Shown here in pieces: positions 1 through 6,302 of a stretch of DNA of 6,302 nt (the first letter of the stretch is position 1; each line of letters begins with the position of its first letter). The position numbers and the translations under genes were made by a program. The DNA is taken from the NCBI GenBank assembly GCA_003541895.1, contig DPLR01000158.1, forward strand, positions 1-6,302. The letters are read 5' to 3'. The stretch is from Cytophagales bacterium (GTDB taxonomy: Bacteria; Bacteroidota; Bacteroidia; Cytophagales; Cyclobacteriaceae). Below the pieces are notes generated by a model that was not told the origin of the DNA, did not search any database, and worked only from the letters and a program-made list of their open reading frames with translations.

Positions 1-2003
1 CGATTGGTATTGTGGTGGATGATGCCATTGTGGTAGTGGAGGCCGTGCACGCAAAAATGGCTGAAGAACATTTGTCGCCCTACCGTGCGGTGCAGAAAGT
101 ATTAGGCGAAATAAGCGGAGCCGTTATCGCTATTACTTTGCTGATGACGGCAGTGTTCGTTCCCATTGCTTTTATGTCAGGACCCGTAGGTGTATTCTAC
201 CGACAGTTTTCCATTACGATGGCAAGCTCAATTATCCTTTCGGGTTTGGTAGCTCTTACACTTACTCCCGTGCTGTGCGCGATGATCCTAAAAAATACGC
301 ATGGCAGGCCTCGCAAGAGAAATTTATTGAACCGCTTCTTGGATTCATTTAATGCAGGGTTCGAAAAACTTACGGGGCGTTATGTTTGGTTGTTGCAACG
401 CATAGCCAAAAGACGAGCGGTAACTGTAGGTCTTTGGATTTTATTTACCATAGGCATTTACTTCATTGCCGAACATTTACCTGCAGGTTTTATTCCACCG
501 GAAGATCAAGGGATGATTTATGCAATTGTGCAAACACCCCCTGGCTCCACCCTAGAGCGGACCAACGACATCTCACGACAGCTACAAGAAATTATTCAAA
601 AAGTAGAAGGCGTGCAATCAGTCTCTTCTATTGCTGGTTACGAAGTGCTAACGGAAGGACGTGGATCTAATGCTGCAACTTGTTTGATCAATTTGAAGCC
701 TTGGTCGGAAAGAAAACATAACGTTCAAGATATCACCATTGAGTTAGAAGAAAAAGCAAAAGAGTTGCCAGGTGCTACAATTGAATTCTTCGATCCACCA
801 GCCGTGCCAGGCTTTGGTGCAGCCGGTGGTTTTGCTTTGCAGCTGCTCGACAAAAACCCTGATGGAACGTATGAAGATTTGGAGAGAGTGAAAAATGAAT
901 TCATGGATGCACTCAGCAAACGCAAGGAACTCACTGGACTATTTACCTTTTTCAGTTCGAACTATCCGCAATACGAAATCGAAATAGACAATCAACTTGC
1001 CATGCAGAAAGGTGTCTCCATTGGCAATGCCATGAATACACTTTCCATTTTTGTGGGTAGTACGTATGAACTCGGCTTCATCAAATACCAACGCTTCTTT
1101 AAAGTGTTTGTGCAAGCTGCCCCTGAGTTCAGACAACTGCCGCAAGATGTTTTGAATCTATGGGTGAAGAATGACCGCGATGAAATGGTTCCGTTCTCCT
1201 CCTTTATGAAAATCAAGAAGAAACAAGGGGCGAACGAAATCAACCGTTATAATATGTACAACACGGCCGCTATCCGAGGAGGTCCCGCCAAAGGGTACAG
1301 CTCGGGTGAAGCCATTGCTGCGGTGAAAGAAGTGGCTGCCAAAATTTTACCGCGTGGTTTTGATATCGACTGGGCTGCACTTTCGTATGATGAAGTGAGA
1401 CGTGGCAATGAAGCGATTTATATTTTCTTGATCGTGCTAGGTTTCGTGTACTTGGTGCTTGCCGCACAATACGAAAGTTTCATCATTCCTTTGGCAGTGG
1501 TGCTCTCGTTGCCTGCCGGAGTTTTTGGTTCTTTCATGTTGATTAAATCCATGGGGCTTGCCAACGACATCTATGCGCAAGTGGGGTTAATCATGCTCGT
1601 AGGTTTGCTAGGAAAGAATGCCGTACTGATTGTGGAGTTTGCTGTTCAGAAAAACCGACAAGGAGCTTCCATACTTGAGGCTGCTATTGAAGGAGCCAAA
1701 GTACGTTTCCGCCCGATCTTGATGACCTCGTTTGCGTTCATCGCAGGATTGATCCCGTTGGTGATTGCACACGGAGCAGGTGCCATTGGTAACCGTACCA
1801 TTGGTTCTTCTGCTCTCGGAGGTATGCTTTTCGGAACCGTGTTCGGAGTTATCATCGTGCCCGGTTTGTATTACATCTTCGGCAAGCTGGCTGAGGGACG
1901 TTCGCTGATCCGTGATGAAGAAAAAGATTCGCTCAGCGAAGGCATCGTTCATAAAGTAGATCATTTCCCCACAACCTCTGAAAGTGATGACCATGCGCAT
2001 TAA
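1..2003 (+). CDS. RND multidrug efflux transporter, AcrB/MexB (HAE1) type, 5'-truncated by the window edge
   Basis: This is the inner-membrane proton/drug antiporter of a tripartite efflux pump. The reading frame is open from the window edge (first full codon at 3), and about 666 residues are visible out of a family length near 1,050, so roughly the first 400 residues are missing. The segment opens inside TM4 with the GIVVDDAIVVVE motif, whose Asp pair (nt 18-23) matches AcrB D407/D408. TM5 and TM6 follow (including YRQFSIT and LTPVLCAM), then TM7, the second periplasmic porter/docking half (about residues 155-460, with EMVPFSSF and GYSSGEA), and TM8-TM12. The other proton-relay residues are present: Lys in GLLGKNAVLIVEF (nt 1614-1616, like K940) and Thr in RPILMTSFAF (like T978). 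The pump therefore looks intact and functional. The protein ends in a hydrophilic acidic/His tail (SESDDHAH). Its last codons overlap the outer-membrane channel gene. Substrates cannot be predicted from the sequence. Confidence 0.96.
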   Translation, partial: IGIVVDDAIVVVEAVHAKMAEEHLSPYRAVQKVLGEISGAVIAITLLMTAVFVPIAFMSGPVGVFYRQFSITMASSIILSGLVALTLTPVLCAMILKNTHGRPRKRNLLNRFLDSFNAGFEKLTGRYVWLLQRIAKRRAVTVGLWILFTIGIYFIAEHLPAGFIPPEDQGMIYAIVQTPPGSTLERTNDISRQLQEIIQKVEGVQSVSSIAGYEVLTEGRGSNAATCLINLKPWSERKHNVQDITIELEEKAKELPGATIEFFDPPAVPGFGAAGGFALQLLDKNPDGTYEDLERVKNEFMDALSKRKELTGLFTFFSSNYPQYEIEIDNQLAMQKGVSIGNAMNTLSIFVGSTYELGFIKYQRFFKVFVQAAPEFRQLPQDVLNLWVKNDRDEMVPFSSFMKIKKKQGANEINRYNMYNTAAIRGGPAKGYSSGEAIAAVKEVAAKILPRGFDIDWAALSYDEVRRGNEAIYIFLIVLGFVYLVLAAQYESFIIPLAVVLSLPAGVFGSFMLIKSMGLANDIYAQVGLIMLVGLLGKNAVLIVEFAVQKNRQGASILEAAIEGAKVRFRPILMTSFAFIAGLIPLVIAHGAGAIGNRTIGSSALGGMLFGTVFGVIIVPGLYYIFGKLAEGRSLIRDEEKDSLSEGIVHKVDHFPTTSESDDHAH

Positions 2004-3426
2004 GATTATTAAATACCTAACCATAACTTTTTTTCTAACTCTGCTTCATACCGGTTGCATTGTGCCATCGGTTGTTCAGAAAAAAGAAAACAAGACTACT
2101 CCGAATGGTTTCGCTTCGAAGCAAGACACCGTCAACACGGCCAAGATCAATTGGAGAAAATTCTTCACCGATCCGAACCTGATTGCCTTGATTGATACTG
2201 CTTTGAGAAAGAATCAGGAACTGAATATTATTTTGCAAGAAATCAACATTGCACAAAATGAAGTGAAAGCCCGGAAAGGAGCCTACATTCCATTTGTAAA
2301 TGTAGGAGGCTCTGCTGCTGTAGAAAAGACCGCGCGTTATACACGTAATGGTGCCAACGATGCGAATACGCAAATTGCCCCGGGAAAAGATACCCCCGAT
2401 CCATTAGCCGATTACATGATTGGTGTGAACATGGCTTGGGAAGTGGATATATGGAAGAAACTTCGCAATGCGAAGAAGTCTGCCGTGTTCAGTTATCTTG
2501 CTACCACCTCTGGAAAAAATTTCATGGTCACTCACTTGATTGCTGAGATTGCAAACTCGTATTACGAGTTGATGGCATTAGATAATCAGCTGGAGATTTT
2601 GAAAAGAAACATCGAGATTCAAACCAATGCCTTGGAAATTGTTCGTCTCGAGAAATTAGCAGCGAGAACTACCGAGCTTGCCGTGCGCAGGTTTGAAGCC
2701 GAAGTATTAAAAAATCAGAGCCGCATTTTCTATGTTCAGCAGAGCATTAAAGTGATGGAGAATAAAATCAATTTCTTGATCGGTAGATTTCCTCAGCCAA
2801 TTCAAAGAAATTCTGCTTCATTTATTTATTTGCTGCCCGATAGCATCAAGGCAGGGATTCCCTCTCAACTATTGCAAAATCGCCCTGACATTATTCAGGC
2901 TGAGCTGGAACTTGAAGCTGCAAAGCTCGATGTAAAAGTAGCGAAGACTTACTTTTACCCTACCTTTAATATCATTGGTACTGTGGGCTTCGAGGCTTTC
3001 AACCCAAGCTATTTGGTGAGCAAACCGGAGTCGATGATGTTGTCGCTGGCTGGTGGTTTGTTTGGCCCACTCATTAACAAGAATGGAATTAAAGCCGCTT
3101 ACTATTCTGCCAATGCTCGACAAATTCAGGCTGCTTTTAATTACGAGCGCGCTATTCTTACAGGCTACATTGAAGTAGCTAATCAGTTATCTAATATTGA
3201 CAACCTGAAGCGCAGCTATGAGTTGAAAGAGAAACAAGTGGAAGCACTCACAGAGTCAATTGATATCTCGACTCGTCTTTTCCGGTTTGCGCGTGCAGAT
3301 TACATGGAAGTTTTATTAACACAACGCGATGCCCTCGAATCCCGATTCGATCTTGTTGAAACGAAAAAGCAACAAATGAATGCCATGGTAAATATCTATC
3401 AGGCATTAGGTGGCGGATGGAATTAA
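1987..3426 (+). CDS. Outer-membrane efflux channel lipoprotein, OprM/NodT (TolC-superfamily) type
   Basis: This is the outer-membrane exit duct for the RND pump encoded just upstream. At 479 residues it has the usual length for NodT/OprM proteins. The N-terminus has a basic n-region, a hydrophobic stretch and then LHTGC, a probable lipobox with Cys24 as the lipidated residue. His at -3 is atypical there, with the Leu displaced to -4. Two OEP repeats follow. The first has WRKFFTDPNLIALIDTAL, the P in GAYIPFVNVGG and a WEVDIWKKLRNAKKSA motif (about 150-165). The second has LLQNRPDIIQAELELEAAK (about 295-313), KTYFYPTFNIIGTVGFEAF and GGLFGPLIN, and ends with a long helical region. The start is uncertain: GTG 1984, ATG 1987 and ATG 1993 are all in frame, none has a Shine-Dalgarno sequence, and every choice overlaps the RND gene (20, 17 or 11 bp). 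ATG 1987 is used here; ATG 1993 (MRIKIIKYL) is equally plausible. The overlap supports co-transcription and possibly coupled translation. Confidence 0.95.
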   Translation: MTMRIKIIKYLTITFFLTLLHTGCIVPSVVQKKENKTTPNGFASKQDTVNTAKINWRKFFTDPNLIALIDTALRKNQELNIILQEINIAQNEVKARKGAYIPFVNVGGSAAVEKTARYTRNGANDANTQIAPGKDTPDPLADYMIGVNMAWEVDIWKKLRNAKKSAVFSYLATTSGKNFMVTHLIAEIANSYYELMALDNQLEILKRNIEIQTNALEIVRLEKLAARTTELAVRRFEAEVLKNQSRIFYVQQSIKVMENKINFLIGRFPQPIQRNSASFIYLLPDSIKAGIPSQLLQNRPDIIQAELELEAAKLDVKVAKTYFYPTFNIIGTVGFEAFNPSYLVSKPESMMLSLAGGLFGPLINKNGIKAAYYSANARQIQAAFNYERAILTGYIEVANQLSNIDNLKRSYELKEKQVEALTESIDISTRLFRFARADYMEVLLTQRDALESRFDLVETKKQQMNAMVNIYQALGGGWN

Positions 3427-3452
3427 TTTAGTTTTAGTTACCTGAAAATTTT

Positions 3453-3497
3453 GGTCGGTTCGATTAGCCCAAACTAATCGGCCGACCATTTTTATTT
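3453..3497 (+). terminator. Intrinsic terminator closing the efflux operon
   Basis: A hairpin begins 26 bp after the channel gene's stop codon. The left arm GGTCGGT-(T)-CGATTAG pairs with the right arm CTAATCGGCCGACC, giving 14 base pairs with one T-G wobble and one bulged T. The loop is CCCAAA. The stem is GC-rich at its base and is followed directly by ATTTTTATTTG, a typical U-tract. Its position, stem strength and T-tail fit a Rho-independent terminator separating the efflux operon from the peptidase gene. Confidence 0.88.
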
Positions 3498-3508
3498 GTC
3501 TAGAATTA

Positions 3509-3532
3509 AAATTCGATCAAATTGAAATTCGA
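3509..3532. repeat. Short direct repeat AAATTCGA x2 around a TCAAATTGA palindrome
   Basis: AAATTCGA occurs at 3509-3516 and 3525-3532, 16 bp apart start to start. The small palindrome TCAA-A-TTGA (3517-3525) lies between the copies and shares one base with the second. The element sits about 100 bp upstream of the peptidase start codon. It could be a regulator binding site, but it is short, AT-rich and unsupported by any comparison. Confidence 0.25.
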
Positions 3533-3599
3533 AAAATAACCGAATACCCTGAAAATTTGCCTCGCATTAAAAAAAGACAAACGAAACAAGCCTGTTTTC

Positions 3600-3607
3600 T
3601 ATTTTTA
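3600..3607 (+). promoter_or_regulatory. Possible Bacteroidota-type -7 element for the M28 peptidase gene
   Basis: TATTTTTA matches the Bacteroidota -7 consensus TAnnTTTG at all defined positions but the last (A for G). It lies 21 bp before the ATG, and the leader would be short and AT-rich. No TTG-type -33 box is seen at the usual distance upstream. The terminator at 3453-3497 implies that a promoter must exist in this 202-bp spacer, and this is the best candidate I can see. Confidence 0.33.
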
Positions 3608-3628
3608 CCTTGACTTAAATTTTTACAC

Positions 3629-5179
3629 ATGAGAAGAATCTACCTTTTGTTTTTAATGGTTTTAGTGCTTGGCAGTATTCAGGTCTTTGCACAAACGGAA
3701 GATCCTGTAATTGCAGCGATCATCAAAGAAGCCAACGAGAATTCACAATTAGAAAAACTTGCTCATGAATTATTCGATAAGATTGGGCCGCGCTTGGTGG
3801 GCACACCCCAAATGCAGCAAGCGCATGATTGGGCTGTTACAAAATATGCAGGCTGGGGCATCGCTGCTAGAAACGAAAAGTGGGGCGAATGGCGCGGATG
3901 GGAACGCGGCATTTCGCACATTGATATGGTATCACCACGGGTAAAAACATTGGAAGGCACTCAACTTGCGTGGTGTCCGAGCACCAATGGCAAAGCCGTG
4001 ACAGCGGAAGTAATTATTCTACCCGACCTCACCGATTCTCTAGCATTTCAAAAATGGCTTCCCTCAGTGAAAGGAAAGTTTGTAATGATTTCAATGAATC
4101 AGCCTACGGGCAGACCAGATTATAACTGGGAAGAATTTGGAACCAAGGAATCGTTCGAGAAGATGAAGAAAGACCGAACCGAACAAACCGAAGCTTGGAC
4201 TAATCGAATTAAAAAAACAGGCAAAACAAATAAGACGTTACCTGTAGTGCTGGAGAAAGCCGGAGCAGTTGGGATTGTTACCTGCAATTGGTCAAGGGGA
4301 TTTGGCGTGAATAAAATTTTTGATGCTTACACAAAAAAAATACCGACCGTAGACATTGCTCTTGAAGATTATGGAATGTTATATCGCCTTACAGAAAACG
4401 GAACGACTCCAAAAATCAGTGTGCTCACCGATTCAAAAGACAAAGGAATCGTACCCACGTACAACACGTTGGCCGAAATCAAAGGAGGTGAAAAAGCAAA
4501 CGAATATGTAATGCTCTCGGCACACTTTGATTCATGGGATGGAGGTGCAGGTGCTACAGATAATGGCACAGGAACCCTCACCATGATGGAAGCCATGCGC
4601 ATCCTGAAAAAAGTTTATCCCAATCCAAAGCGAACCATCTTAGTTGGTCATTGGGGAAGTGAAGAGCAAGGCCTCAATGGTTCTCGTGCTTTTGTTGAAG
4701 ACCATCAGGAGATTGTCCAGAATTTACAAGTGCTCTTCAATCAAGATAATGGTACCGGCCGTGTGGTAAATATTTCGGGACAAGGTTACTTGCATGCGTA
4801 TGAATTCATTAGCCGTTGGCTGAGCAAAGTTCCTGAGAAATACAAAGAGAAATTAGAAACGCGCTTCCCTGGCACACCGGGCGGAGGTGGCTCTGACTTT
4901 GCTTCGTTCGTTGCCGTTGGCGGGCCCGGATTTTCATTGAGCTCTAACAGCTGGTTGTATGGAAGCTACACCTGGCACACCAACCGCGACACGTATGATA
5001 AAATTGTGTTCGATGATGTGCGCAACAATGCGATACTCACAGCAATCTTAATTTATCAGGCAAGCGAAGATGCCGCAAAAACACCACGCGATAAAAGTGT
5101 GATGCCATTCAATTCAAAAGGTGAACAAAGCAAATGGCCCGAGCAAAAGAAAGCTACGCGTAAAGGTGGAGTCGATTAA
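3629..5179 (+). CDS. Secreted M28-family zinc peptidase, carboxypeptidase Q-like
   Basis: This is a 516-residue exported metallopeptidase, probably an aminopeptidase or dipeptidase-type exopeptidase of family M28 acting outside the cytoplasm. Residues 1-21 form a Sec signal peptide (MRR, a hydrophobic core, then VFA before Gln22) with no lipobox. Residues about 100-270 form the region before the catalytic core and resemble a PA-type insert domain (with [11 protein letters not shown]); this part is less certain. The catalytic core contains the whole co-catalytic two-zinc set: H299 and D301 in SAHFDSW, bridging D311 in GATDNGTGT, the base E345 and ligand E346 in [11 protein letters not shown]373 in NQDNGTG, and H450 in [12 protein letters not shown] glycine-rich [10 protein letters not shown] segment precedes the last His. 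All key residues are present, so it should be active; substrate preference is unknown. The ATG at 3629 is chosen because it gives the complete signal peptide. The gene is separated from the efflux operon by a terminator and is probably transcribed independently. Confidence 0.93.
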   Translation: MRRIYLLFLMVLVLGSIQVFAQTEDPVIAAIIKEANENSQLEKLAHELFDKIGPRLVGTPQMQQAHDWAVTKYAGWGIAARNEKWGEWRGWERGISHIDMVSPRVKTLEGTQLAWCPSTNGKAVTAEVIILPDLTDSLAFQKWLPSVKGKFVMISMNQPTGRPDYNWEEFGTKESFEKMKKDRTEQTEAWTNRIKKTGKTNKTLPVVLEKAGAVGIVTCNWSRGFGVNKIFDAYTKKIPTVDIALEDYGMLYRLTENGTTPKISVLTDSKDKGIVPTYNTLAEIKGGEKANEYVMLSAHFDSWDGGAGATDNGTGTLTMMEAMRILKKVYPNPKRTILVGHWGSEEQGLNGSRAFVEDHQEIVQNLQVLFNQDNGTGRVVNISGQGYLHAYEFISRWLSKVPEKYKEKLETRFPGTPGGGGSDFASFVAVGGPGFSLSSNSWLYGSYTWHTNRDTYDKIVFDDVRNNAILTAILIYQASEDAAKTPRDKSVMPFNSKGEQSKWPEQKKATRKGGVD

Positions 5180-5190
5180 TTTCTTTCAGG

Positions 5191-5198
5191 TATCTTTG
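5191..5198 (+). promoter_or_regulatory. Bacteroidota -7 promoter element (TATCTTTG) for yjdM
   Basis: TATCTTTG is an exact match to the TAnnTTTG -7 consensus of Bacteroidota primary sigma factors. It lies in the 34-bp gap between the peptidase stop codon and the yjdM ATG. Transcription would start a few bases downstream, leaving a leader of only about 5-12 nt. No clear TTG -33 box is visible; that region falls in the last codons of the peptidase gene. The element also argues that yjdM starts at 5214 rather than at an upstream in-frame ATG. Confidence 0.6.
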
Positions 5199-5213
5199 CG
5201 GAAATTTTTTCGA

Positions 5214-5573
5214 ATGCCAAACTCTACAACGTGCCCAAAATGCCAATCACTTTATGGTTACCCAACTGGTTCATCAATGATGTGCCCAGAGTGTGGCCAT
5301 GAATGGAACCCAGAGGAAGTAACAGAAACTGCAATTACCGTTTCGCCAGAAGGTGAAGGGCTCATAGTAAAAGATGCCAATGGCAATCTGCTGCAAGATG
5401 GTGATACGGTTGTCCTGATAAAAGATTTACCAGTGAAAGGAGCCCCGAAACCGATCAAAGCTGGTACGAAGGTGAAAAACATTAAACTCACCGATGGCGA
5501 TCACAACATCGATTGCAAAGTGGATGGCTTTGGTGCCATGGCGTTGAAATCAATCTACGTTCGTAAAGGATAA
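5214..5573 (+). CDS. yjdM: YjdM (PhnA-type) zinc-ribbon protein
   Basis: This 119-residue cytoplasmic protein matches E. coli YjdM, formerly called PhnA (about 111 residues), along its whole length. An N-terminal zinc ribbon carries C7-P-K-C10 and C24-P-E-C27, followed by GHEWN. The C-terminal YjdM domain shows the hallmark segments [35 protein letters not shown] and [20 protein letters not shown]. The family's biochemical role is not established; the old 'alkylphosphonate uptake' name came from proximity to phn genes, and no such genes are seen here. The start at 5214 gives [10 protein letters not shown], as in homologues. The same frame stays open upstream to an ATG at 5121, but that extension would overlap the peptidase gene and run through the promoter element. 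There is no Shine-Dalgarno sequence before the ATG. The stop codon lies 10 bp from the stop of the convergent glucosidase gene. Confidence 0.94.
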   Translation: MPNSTTCPKCQSLYGYPTGSSMMCPECGHEWNPEEVTETAITVSPEGEGLIVKDANGNLLQDGDTVVLIKDLPVKGAPKPIKAGTKVKNIKLTDGDHNIDCKVDGFGAMALKSIYVRKG

Positions 5574-5583
5574 GACATTTTGC

Positions 5584-6302
5584 CTAACGATCGGATTTGA
5601 TCAATTGAAAATGATCCGTTAGTTTGATGTCTCTGGAAGAAGCTCCGATCATCAAATCAAAATCACCCGGCTCTACAATTAATTTGGCTTCGCTATCGTA
5701 GAAACTGAGTTTTTCTTTTGCGATTGTAAATTTGATCTGAGTTGATTCGCCCGCTTTCAGTTTTGCCTTGTAAAAATCTTTCAACTCTTTAATCGGCCGA
5801 ACCACAGAACCGACTTTATCTCTGATGTATAGCTGTACAATTTCCTCGCCATCCACTTTTCCAACGTTGGTTAGTGTGAATGAAACTTCAATAGAACCAT
5901 TCTCATTCATCGACTTTGAACTCAACGAAAGATTTTTATACTCAAATTTGGTGTAGCTCAATCCATAGCCAAATTCATACTGCGGATAAATTGAAATGTC
6001 GAGGTAAGAAGAATTATAAAAACGATTTTTGTCGTCAACAGCTGGTCTTCCCGTATTGAAGTGATTGTAATAAATTGGAATTTGTCCAGCGCTACGTGGA
6101 AAAGTGATTGGTAATTTGGCTGAAGGATTATAATCGCCAAATAACACATCGGCAACAGCATTACCAGCTTCGCTGCCCAACCACCAGGCATATAAAATGG
6201 CATCGGCTTGTTGTGAAACATTTTCTAGCGCCCAGGGGCGACCCGTGTTGATGAGGACAACAATTGGGTTGCCAGTAGCCCTCAACTCCTTCAGCAGTTC
6301 TT
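5584..6302 (-). CDS. bglX: GH3 beta-glucosidase, BglX-like, C-terminal part (5' end beyond the window)
   Basis: This is the last roughly 238 residues of a glycoside hydrolase family 3 enzyme that releases glucose (or a related sugar) from beta-linked oligosaccharides, usually in the periplasm. The frame stays open to the window edge (last full codon 6298-6300), so the TIM-barrel domain with the catalytic Asp nucleophile and most of the C-domain are outside. What is visible is the end of the alpha/beta C-domain: ATGNPIVVLINTGRPWAL, WWLGSEAGNAVADVLFGDYN, PSAKLPITFPRSAGQIPIYY and FNTGRP. The FGYGLSYTKFEY linker follows, then a complete C-terminal Fn3-like domain (VQLYIRD, RPIKELKDF, LKAGES, EPGDFDLMIGASS). 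These segments follow E. coli BglX closely. The TTG at 6283-6285 is an internal Leu codon, not a start. No terminator is evident after the stop. Whether the missing part is intact cannot be judged here. Confidence 0.93.
   Translation of the reverse strand, partial: ELLKELRATGNPIVVLINTGRPWALENVSQQADAILYAWWLGSEAGNAVADVLFGDYNPSAKLPITFPRSAGQIPIYYNHFNTGRPAVDDKNRFYNSSYLDISIYPQYEFGYGLSYTKFEYKNLSLSSKSMNENGSIEVSFTLTNVGKVDGEEIVQLYIRDKVGSVVRPIKELKDFYKAKLKAGESTQIKFTIAKEKLSFYDSEAKLIVEPGDFDLMIGASSRDIKLTDHFQLIKSDR

Larger units (their letters stand above)
3441..3558. repeat. Direct repeat pair CCTGAAAATTT flanking the terminator/spacer
   Basis: The 11-mer CCTGAAAATTT occurs at 3441-3451 and again at 3548-3558, once before the terminator hairpin and once in the spacer upstream of the peptidase gene. 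Both copies are exact. In AT-rich non-coding DNA this may be coincidence, and no function is assigned. Confidence 0.3.

Noticed and set aside
386..670. Alternative plus-strand open frame of about 94 codons inside the RND gene
   Set aside because: It is out of frame with clearly conserved RND sequence and resembles no family I know.
1608..2024. Antisense open frame of about 138 codons on the minus strand within the RND/channel genes
   Set aside because: It lies opposite strongly conserved RND coding sequence (TM10-TM12), and its translation shows no recognisable domain. It is a shadow of the real gene.
3611..3616. TTGACT, resembling a sigma-70 -35 box upstream of the peptidase gene
   Set aside because: A matching -10 box would fall past the start codon, and this lineage uses a different promoter consensus.
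5121..5213. Upstream in-frame ATG that would lengthen YjdM by 31 residues
   Set aside because: The extension overlaps the end of the peptidase gene, crosses the -7 promoter element and has no counterpart in the E. coli protein. The ATG at 5214 gives the family's normal N-terminus just before the zinc ribbon.
5584..5622. CTAACG...CGTTAG inverted repeat at the end of the glucosidase gene, considered as a terminator
   Set aside because: The stem is short and broken by an unpaired stretch, the loop is long, there is no proper T-tract on either strand, and it lies within the 3' codons of bglX.
6283..6285. TTG codon as a start for a short 233-residue glucosidase C-terminal protein
   Set aside because: The frame continues open upstream to the window edge and encodes further GH3-like residues (ELLKE before LRATGNP), so the gene simply runs out of the window.
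1..6302. Search for a novel system, mobile element, CRISPR array, tRNA or riboswitch
   Set aside because: Nearly all of the window is filled by five genes of well-known families. The only gap above 50 bp (3427-3628) holds a terminator and short AT-rich repeats. No structure pointing to an undescribed system was seen.

Overview
The window looks like chromosomal DNA of a member of the Bacteroidota, probably a Cytophagales- or Chitinophagales-like environmental lineage. Three things suggest this: the proteins have a Bacteroidota-like character, the start codons lack Shine-Dalgarno sequences and sit in AT-rich leaders, and there is an exact TAnnTTTG-type -7 promoter element (TATCTTTG at 5191-5198). 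The lineage is inferred from sequence character only. No mobile element, CRISPR array, tRNA or rRNA was seen, and every gene belongs to a well-known family.

Layout. Positions 1-2003 (+) hold the C-terminal two thirds of an AcrB/MexB-type (HAE1) RND multidrug exporter; its 5' end lies before the window. Its end overlaps the start of an OprM/NodT-type outer-membrane efflux channel (1987-3426, +). Together they form the distal part of a tripartite efflux operon whose periplasmic adaptor gene would be expected upstream. A strong intrinsic terminator (3453-3497) closes the operon. A 202-bp AT-rich spacer (3427-3628) then leads to a secreted M28 zinc aminopeptidase/carboxypeptidase Q-like gene (3629-5179, +). 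It is followed after 34 bp by a small zinc-ribbon YjdM (formerly PhnA) gene (5214-5573, +) with its own -7 element. Converging from the other strand, with only 10 bp between stop codons, is the C-terminal end of a BglX-like GH3 beta-glucosidase (5584-6302, -), whose 5' part lies beyond the window.

How the genes work together. The RND pump and the outer-membrane channel are functionally coupled as inner- and outer-membrane parts of one exporter. The peptidase, YjdM and the glycosidase appear to be independent neighbours; two of them (peptidase and glucosidase) belong to families that typically act in the periplasm or outside the cell on peptides and oligosaccharides. I found no convincing sign of a previously undescribed system. 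The findings below are modest points about regulation, gene starts and gene boundaries.
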